A stretch of DNA of 64,000 nucleotides from Bacteroidota bacterium. GTDB lineage: Bacteria; Bacteroidota; Bacteroidia; Bacteroidales; Prolixibacteraceae. The stretch spans positions 1-64,000 of the forward strand of contig JAUXUF010000093.1 in NCBI GenBank assembly GCA_030684645.1, in the 5' to 3' direction. The translations under genes were made by a program, and so were the position numbers. The notes beneath the pieces were generated by a model. The model made no database searches. It had not been told where the DNA came from and saw only the letters and a list, made by a program, of their open reading frames with translations. Of this stretch, positions 58,738-64,000 are shown piece after piece. Each line of letters starts with the position of its first letter. The first letter of the stretch is position 1.

Positions 58738-59583
58738 ATGCATGAATTAAATATTGTTGACGAATCATACGATTTAAAACTTACTTCAGAATATCATCTA
58801 TCCATCCAGGTCGGCCTGGATGGATTTTCTTTTTGTATTCTGGATATTCACCGAAATAAATACGTCGTATTCCGGCACATTCCGCTAATTGTAGGTAAAC
58901 TTCAATTTCTTTCCAGAAAAATTGAATCCATTTTTGAACAGGAAGAAAAACTTAATGCTGCTTATCAATCCATTTCGATTTCCTATTCGACCAATAAGGC
59001 AACTTTAATTCCAAAGGAATATTCCGATTCTGATTATTTTGAGAAAATAGCAGGATTGACCAACGATATCAGCCGAAGTGAAGAGGTTCGCTCCGACAAA
59101 CTTCCAGGGTTCAACTATCAATTGGTATATAGCTTTCCCAAAGAATTAATGACTTTGTTGAACCGAAAATTTACCGACTTTCAATTCAGGCATAAATCAA
59201 CCTCATTATTGGCATCAGTTGTGGATCAGCGAAATGAAAAGAAGAATACGCTATTGATTAATTTCGAAAAGAAATATATCAGGATGATCGCCTTAAAAGG
59301 AGCGGAAATCTCCTTGTTCAACAGCTTCTATTTTAAAAATGAATCTGATTTTCTGTACTATACTCTCAATATTTGTCACAGTCTGCAATTTGATGCAGAA
59401 AGTGACGAAATCATAATTGGCGGTTATGTGGCAGATGATTCAAGCTACATCAGGCAATTAAAGAAATACATCAGTAATGTGCAGTTTCTGAAACCTTCTT
59501 CAGAGTATAACTACGGAAGTATTTTCGAAAAAGTGCAGAAACATCAGTTTGTAAGCTTATTAAACTCTTACCCATGCGAATAG
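58738..59583 (+). CDS. DUF3822 family protein
   Basis: YHLSIQVGLDGFSFCILDIHRNKYVVFRHIPL; position directly before rsmD. Confidence 0.82.
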   Translation: MHELNIVDESYDLKLTSEYHLSIQVGLDGFSFCILDIHRNKYVVFRHIPLIVGKLQFLSRKIESIFEQEEKLNAAYQSISISYSTNKATLIPKEYSDSDYFEKIAGLTNDISRSEEVRSDKLPGFNYQLVYSFPKELMTLLNRKFTDFQFRHKSTSLLASVVDQRNEKKNTLLINFEKKYIRMIALKGAEISLFNSFYFKNESDFLYYTLNICHSLQFDAESDEIIIGGYVADDSSYIRQLKKYISNVQFLKPSSEYNYGSIFEKVQKHQFVSLLNSYPCE

Positions 59584-60110
59584 TTGGCGGAAAATACAGA
59601 GGCCGGATTTTTCATCCCGGAAAATCGTTTAAAGCCAGGCCGACTACCGACATGGCCAAGGAAAGCCTGTTCAATGTGCTTCAAAATTCAACTGATTTTG
59701 AATCCATCAGGGCGCTCGATCTGTTTTCAGGAACAGGCAGTATCAGTTACGAATTTGCCTCACGGGGATGCCCCGATGTGACTGCTGTTGAGATCAATCC
59801 GGCACACATTCAGTTTATCAAAGAAGTAATCGAAAAACTGGGAGAGAAAAATATCAGGTTGGTTAAATCGAATGTTTTTGTTTTTGCCAAAAGAATTAAT
59901 GAGCAGTTCGACCTGATTTTTGCCGATCCTCCTTATGACCACCCGAAATTTGCTGAAATGGCCGATCTGATTTTCAAAAACAACCTGTTAAAACCGGGAG
60001 GATTATTCGTTTTGGAGCATTCAGGGCAGTTCGATTATTCGGATCATCCGAATTTCAAAGATTTACGTCAGTATGGCAGCGTGCATTTCAGCCTGTTCGA
60101 AAGCGAATAG
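59574..60110 (+). CDS. rsmD: 16S rRNA (guanine966-N2)-methyltransferase RsmD family
   Basis: MRIVGGKYRGRIFHPGKSFKARPTTDMAKESLFNVL, ALDLFSGTGSISYEFASRG, FADPPYDHP. Confidence 0.93.
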   Translation: MRIVGGKYRGRIFHPGKSFKARPTTDMAKESLFNVLQNSTDFESIRALDLFSGTGSISYEFASRGCPDVTAVEINPAHIQFIKEVIEKLGEKNIRLVKSNVFVFAKRINEQFDLIFADPPYDHPKFAEMADLIFKNNLLKPGGLFVLEHSGQFDYSDHPNFKDLRQYGSVHFSLFESE

Positions 60111-60139
60111 GCAATAGCAAATAGGCAATAGGCAATAGT
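60106..60139. repeat. AATAGGC-type short tandem repeat overlapping the rsmD stop codon
   Basis: GAATAGGCAATAGCAAATAGGCAATAGGCAATAG; a related copy, GAATAGGCAATAGTCAATAG, overlaps the helicase stop on the minus strand at 56584-56565. Confidence 0.8.
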
Positions 60140-60536
60140 AAAAAGTCCCTCAGTATTTGAAAATATGACCCTTAATAGAATAACTGGAAGGTAATTGGAG
60201 GCGGTTGAAAGCAATTGAAAACGGTTGTTTTTCAGCTCCAGAGGAGCGAAATCTTTGTAGCATGGGAACGATAAGTGTCGGACGTCCGCGCAATAAGGCT
60301 GGACAAAACAGGGGGTTTCTTTCGGACGGAATGGAATTCGCCTTCAAAAAAGAAATTACATAAGAGCCAAAAGTAAAAGAATACAATCCAGACTTTTTGC
60401 CAAATTGCTTCCGAGAGTTTATTGATAATGGTTTTTCAGTCCAGTTAACCGCCATATTTTAAAAAAAAAGCATTTATATCCCTGTAACATTTGTCCAACG
60501 ATTGACACTGATACCAAAGTTTTCAAATCCTATTTT

Positions 60537-61469
60537 ATGGAAATATTTCAGGCAAACAACATTGTAAAGGAATTTGTTGGTCATGTAGCATTAAGCTCGG
60601 TCAGCATTTCGGTAAAAGAAGCATCCATATTTGGCCTGCTGGGGCCAAACGGTGCGGGGAAAACAACTTTAATCCGGATCATCAACCAGATTACTGCTCC
60701 TGATAGCGGCGAACTGTTTTTTGAAGGCAGGCCAATCAAGCCGGATGATATTTATCAGATTGGCTATCTGCCCGAAGAACGCGGACTGTATAAGAAAATG
60801 AAAGTGGGCGAACAAGCCCTCTACCTGGCGCAACTGAAAGGGATGTCGAAAAAAGATGCTTTGAAAAGCTTGAAATACTGGTTCGAGAAGTTCGAAATTC
60901 AGGCATGGTGGGGCAAAAAGGTCGAAGAACTTTCGAAAGGAATGGCGCAAAAAGTTCAGTTCATCACCACCGTTATTCACCAACCCAAATTGTTGATTTT
61001 TGATGAACCTTTCACTGGATTTGATCCAATCAATACCAACCTGATCAAAAATGAAATTCTCGAATTGAAGAAGAATGGAACAACCATTATCTTTTCGACG
61101 CATAACATGTCGTCAGTTGAGGAAATTTGCGACCACATCGCATTGATTAACCAATCGAAAAAAATTCTGGACGGACAGATTGATCAGGTCAAAGAAAAGT
61201 TTAAAACAAATACCTTCGAAATCATTTACAGGGGTGAAACGCCTGATTTACAACGTCAGCTGGGTTCTCATTTCGATCTGCTTGAACATGACGAAAGCGC
61301 TCAACTGAAGCAAATGAAAGTGAAGTTTTTAAGTGACCAATCCAACAATGAGTTGTTAAAAATACTCATGAATCAGTTCGAGATAGTATCATTCAAAGAA
61401 ATCATTCCAAGCATGAACGATGTTTTTATCCATGTAGTTGAAGAGAATAACCGCGAAATCCAGCTGTAG
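60537..61469 (+). CDS. ABC transporter ATP-binding protein
   Basis: FGLLGPNGAGKTTLIRIINQ, ELSKGMAQKVQFI, LLIFDEPFTGFDP. Confidence 0.94.
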   Translation: MEIFQANNIVKEFVGHVALSSVSISVKEASIFGLLGPNGAGKTTLIRIINQITAPDSGELFFEGRPIKPDDIYQIGYLPEERGLYKKMKVGEQALYLAQLKGMSKKDALKSLKYWFEKFEIQAWWGKKVEELSKGMAQKVQFITTVIHQPKLLIFDEPFTGFDPINTNLIKNEILELKKNGTTIIFSTHNMSSVEEICDHIALINQSKKILDGQIDQVKEKFKTNTFEIIYRGETPDLQRQLGSHFDLLEHDESAQLKQMKVKFLSDQSNNELLKILMNQFEIVSFKEIIPSMNDVFIHVVEENNREIQL

Positions 61470-61471
61470 CC

Positions 61472-62818
61472 ATGAACAAATCAATCTTAATCCTGAAACG
61501 TGAATACCTGACCCGGGTAAAGAAAAAGTCGTTCATTATCATGACTTTGCTGGTGCCTTTATTTATGGCTGCATTAACCATTCTGCCAACCTACCTGGCC
61601 ATGATGGACGACAAGGAAGAACGCATCATCGCCGTTTATGATCCTACCGGACTGATTCTGAATCAGCTCGAAAGCAACGAATTTACCAGGTTTCATTACA
61701 TTCCTGTACAGGAATTTCAGAAATTGAGTAAAGATTTCAAATCAGGAAATTGTTATGCGGTTCTTCATATTCCTGAAAATATCCTGACTACCAGTCGTGC
61801 AGAAATGATTTCGGATAAGCAAGTCACTTTTGATGTTAAAAACCTGGTTACGAACCGGATTGAAAAAATAATTGAAGGAGAAAAAAGGAAACAGGTCATT
61901 GATGAAATTGGTGTGCCTGATCTGGAAAAGAAACTGGCAGCCACCAAAACCAATATCACGGTTGAAACCATCAAGCTGGGCGAAGAAGGCAAGGCTGTAA
62001 AAAGTTCAACCGAAATTGCCATGGCCATTGGCTATGCAGCGGGATTCCTGATTTACATGTTTGTTTTCATCTACGGCACCATGGTGATGAGAGGTGTGAT
62101 GGAAGAAAAATCAAACCGGATTGTTGAAGTGATTATTTCGTCGGTTAAACCATTCCAGCTTCTCTTCGGAAAAATAGTTGGAATCGGCTTGGTCGGACTG
62201 ACTCAAATTGCAATCTGGCTCATACTTGGAACTGCAATTAAGACCGGTGTAACAGCTTTCCTTGGAAATGGATCGGCTGAAACAGCGGTTCATGCTCAAA
62301 ATATCATGGCTGGACAGCAAATGGGGCAGGCAGTAGCAAGTACTCCGGCAGGTCAAAACCAGGTAGCTGAAATCCTGCAGATGATTGGAAACCTGAATCT
62401 CCCGCTGATCCTTTTTGGGTTGTTTTTCTATTTTATCTGCGGGTTCATTCTTTACGCCTCACTCATGGGAGCAATCGGATCGGCTGTTGACAGCGATGAA
62501 GATGCCCAGCAAATGATGCTCCCGGTCATGATGCCATTGATATTCTCAATTATTATTCTTTTTGCTGTGGCCAAGAATCCGGAAGGGCCACTGGCTTTCT
62601 GGGCCTCAATCATTCCGCTTACATCACCGGTAATCATGATGGTGCGGATTCCTTTTGGAGTTCCAGCGTGGGAAATTATTCTTTCCATGGTAACCTTGCT
62701 GGCTACAATTATGGGAACCATCTGGATGGCAGGAAAAATATACCGGACAGGAATCCTGATGTATGGGAAAAAAGTAACTCTTAAGGAAATTGTTAAATGG
62801 TTATTTTATAAAACTTAA
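61472..62818 (+). CDS. ABC transporter permease (ABC-2/NatB-like)
   Basis: NKSILILKREYLTRVKKKSFIIMTLLVPLFMAAL; FIYGTMVMRGVMEEKSNRIVEVIISSVKPFQLLFGKIVG. Confidence 0.92.
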   Translation: MNKSILILKREYLTRVKKKSFIIMTLLVPLFMAALTILPTYLAMMDDKEERIIAVYDPTGLILNQLESNEFTRFHYIPVQEFQKLSKDFKSGNCYAVLHIPENILTTSRAEMISDKQVTFDVKNLVTNRIEKIIEGEKRKQVIDEIGVPDLEKKLAATKTNITVETIKLGEEGKAVKSSTEIAMAIGYAAGFLIYMFVFIYGTMVMRGVMEEKSNRIVEVIISSVKPFQLLFGKIVGIGLVGLTQIAIWLILGTAIKTGVTAFLGNGSAETAVHAQNIMAGQQMGQAVASTPAGQNQVAEILQMIGNLNLPLILFGLFFYFICGFILYASLMGAIGSAVDSDEDAQQMMLPVMMPLIFSIIILFAVAKNPEGPLAFWASIIPLTSPVIMMVRIPFGVPAWEIILSMVTLLATIMGTIWMAGKIYRTGILMYGKKVTLKEIVKWLFYKT

Positions 62819-62857
62819 AAATAAAAGATAGAAATGTATTTTATCTAATTTTTTTCT

Positions 62858-62865
62858 TATACTTG
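62858..62865 (+). promoter_or_regulatory. -7 box TATACTTG upstream of the cys leader peptide
   Basis: One mismatch to TAnnTTTG; would place the TSS about 15 nt before leader ATG 62887. Confidence 0.5.
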
Positions 62866-62886
62866 CACCAACAAAAAACGAAAAAA

Positions 62887-62967
62887 ATGATTGCAAACTT
62901 CTCATACATGTATATGTGCTGCTGTTATAAACAGTGCGGGGAAGGTATGTTTTCGATAGAAATTTGA
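62887..62967 (+). CDS. Cysteine-rich leader peptide (26 aa) of the cysK attenuator
   Basis: ATG ATT GCA AAC TTC TCA TAC ATG TAT ATG TGC TGC TGT TAT AAA CAG TGC GGG GAA GGT ATG TTT TCG ATA GAA ATT TGA = [26 protein letters not shown]. Cys codons at 62917-62925 and 62935-62937. Confidence 0.8.
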   Translation: MIANFSYMYMCCCYKQCGEGMFSIEI

Positions 62968-63001
62968 AACGAATAAAAGAGATAAAATATCGAAGCCTTC
63001 C
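62940..63001 (+). promoter_or_regulatory. Predicted antiterminator, mutually exclusive with the terminator
   Basis: GGAAGGU (62940-62946) + UUCGAUA (62952-62958) pair with UAUCGAA (62988-62994) + GCCUUCC (62995-63001): 14 pairs (one G-U), 5-nt bulge on the 5' side. It uses the terminator's left arm. Confidence 0.7.
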
Positions 63002-63022
63002 GAACCCCGGAAGGCTTTTTTT
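62993..63022 (+). terminator. Attenuator/intrinsic terminator upstream of cysK
   Basis: AAGCCTTCCG (62993-63002) - AACCC - CGGAAGGCTT (63008-63017), perfect 10-bp stem running into a T7 tract (63016-63022). Confidence 0.88.
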
Positions 63023-63049
63023 GTTTATAACCCTAAAAATGACAATAAG

Positions 63050-63961
63050 ATGAAAGTGAACAACATTTTGGAAACCATAGGCAACAGTCCTTTGGTCCGG
63101 ATTAACAATCTGTATCCCGCCGGATACGAAGTCTATGTAAAACTTGAAAAAACCAATCCGGGTGGCAGTATAAAAGACCGTATTGCTCTGGCAATGGTCG
63201 AAGATGCTGAAGCAAAAGGAATACTGAAAGCCGGAAGCGTTTTGATTGAACCCACTTCGGGTAATACCGGAATTGGATTGGCTTTGGTGGCAGCAGTCAA
63301 AAAATACAAACTGATTTTAGTGATGCCTGAATCAATGAGTGTTGAGCGCAGAAGAATACTGACTGCGTATGGTGTAGATTTGGTTTTGACACCACGCGAA
63401 CTGGGAATGAAAGGCGCTAGTGCCAAAGCCAATGAATTGGCTGCCGAAACACCTGATTCCTGGATCCCATCACAATTTGATAATCCATCTAACATTGATG
63501 CTCACAAATTGAATACAGCACAGGAAATACTTAACGATTTTCCTGAAGGATTTGACTACCTGATAACTGGAGTTGGAACTGGCGGGCACATTTCAGGAGT
63601 AACCGAAGTGCTGAAACAAAAATTTCCAAACCTGAAATCGTTTGCTGTTGAGCCTGAACTCTCACCAGTTATCAGTGGCGGCGCTCCCGGCCCGCACCCG
63701 ATCCAGGGAATTGGCGCAGGTTTTATTCCTGTCAACCTGAAAAAAGAACTTCTGGATGGCACGATCCAGGTTTCGAAAGACGAAGCTTTTGACTATACCC
63801 GTAGGGCGGCCAAAGAAGAAGGATTATTTGTTGGTATTTCATCCGGGGCCTCATTCGCAGCTGTGGCCAAGAAGATTGCCGAATTGCCTGTTGGGACAAA
63901 AATACTCACCTTTGCCTACGACACCGGCGAACGGTATTTATCGATTGACGGATTGTTTTAA
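63050..63961 (+). CDS. cysK: Cysteine synthase A (O-acetylserine sulfhydrylase)
   Basis: [32 protein letters not shown] (PLP Lys), [30 protein letters not shown]. Confidence 0.95.
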   Translation: MKVNNILETIGNSPLVRINNLYPAGYEVYVKLEKTNPGGSIKDRIALAMVEDAEAKGILKAGSVLIEPTSGNTGIGLALVAAVKKYKLILVMPESMSVERRRILTAYGVDLVLTPRELGMKGASAKANELAAETPDSWIPSQFDNPSNIDAHKLNTAQEILNDFPEGFDYLITGVGTGGHISGVTEVLKQKFPNLKSFAVEPELSPVISGGAPGPHPIQGIGAGFIPVNLKKELLDGTIQVSKDEAFDYTRRAAKEEGLFVGISSGASFAAVAKKIAELPVGTKILTFAYDTGERYLSIDGLF

Positions 63962-64000
63962 TATACTGTTATAAAAGACAACAAGAAAGGCTGGTTTTTA

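Noticed and set aside
60150-60455. 101-aa minus-strand ORF in the rsmD-ABC gap
   Set aside because: Covers repeat-like sequence, no domain motif, no promoter evidence.
1-64000. tRNA/rRNA genes
   Set aside because: Scanned by eye for T-loop and anticodon-arm patterns; none convincing. tRNAscan-SE would be decisive.

Overview
This 64 kb window comes from a Bacteroidota chromosome, probably Bacteroidales or Marinilabiliales. The clues are PorQ and T9SS sorting domains, TAnnTTTG-type promoters, DUF3822, a BT_3928-like protein and a CcsBA (ResB/ResC) fusion. No rRNA, tRNA or CRISPR was recognised. From start to end it contains: (i) a multiheme cytochrome cluster (about 0.35-10.0 kb; 36 CxxCH motifs plus one CX3CH) with a System II maturation fusion; (ii) a small accessory patch beside porQ (HigBA-like toxin-antitoxin pair, large T9SS cargo protein, orphan MNT nucleotidyltransferase, diverged 3' porQ remnant); (iii) housekeeping genes (folP, cdaA, M16 peptidases, MFS); (iv) a decaying glycan-utilisation patch at 32-36 kb (DoxX fragment, truncated GH26, apparent GH5 with its catalytic domain deleted, frameshifted GT2); (v) envelope polysaccharide genes (GT2, GT-C-like membrane proteins with a shared C-terminal beta-sandwich, rfbA/C/D, UXS, Ugd); (vi) rpsA, rnz, a sigma factor, a RecD-like helicase, rsmD and an ABC exporter; (vii) cysK, preceded by what looks like a complete cysteine-responsive transcription attenuator. 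That attenuator has a 26-aa leader peptide, [26 protein letters not shown], a strong terminator and a mutually exclusive two-part antiterminator. The attenuator is the strongest candidate for an undescribed system. The next most interesting items are the nested-palindrome hairpin element at 56.4 kb and the multiheme b/c fusion cluster. All family calls come from reading sequence motifs; no database search was run.
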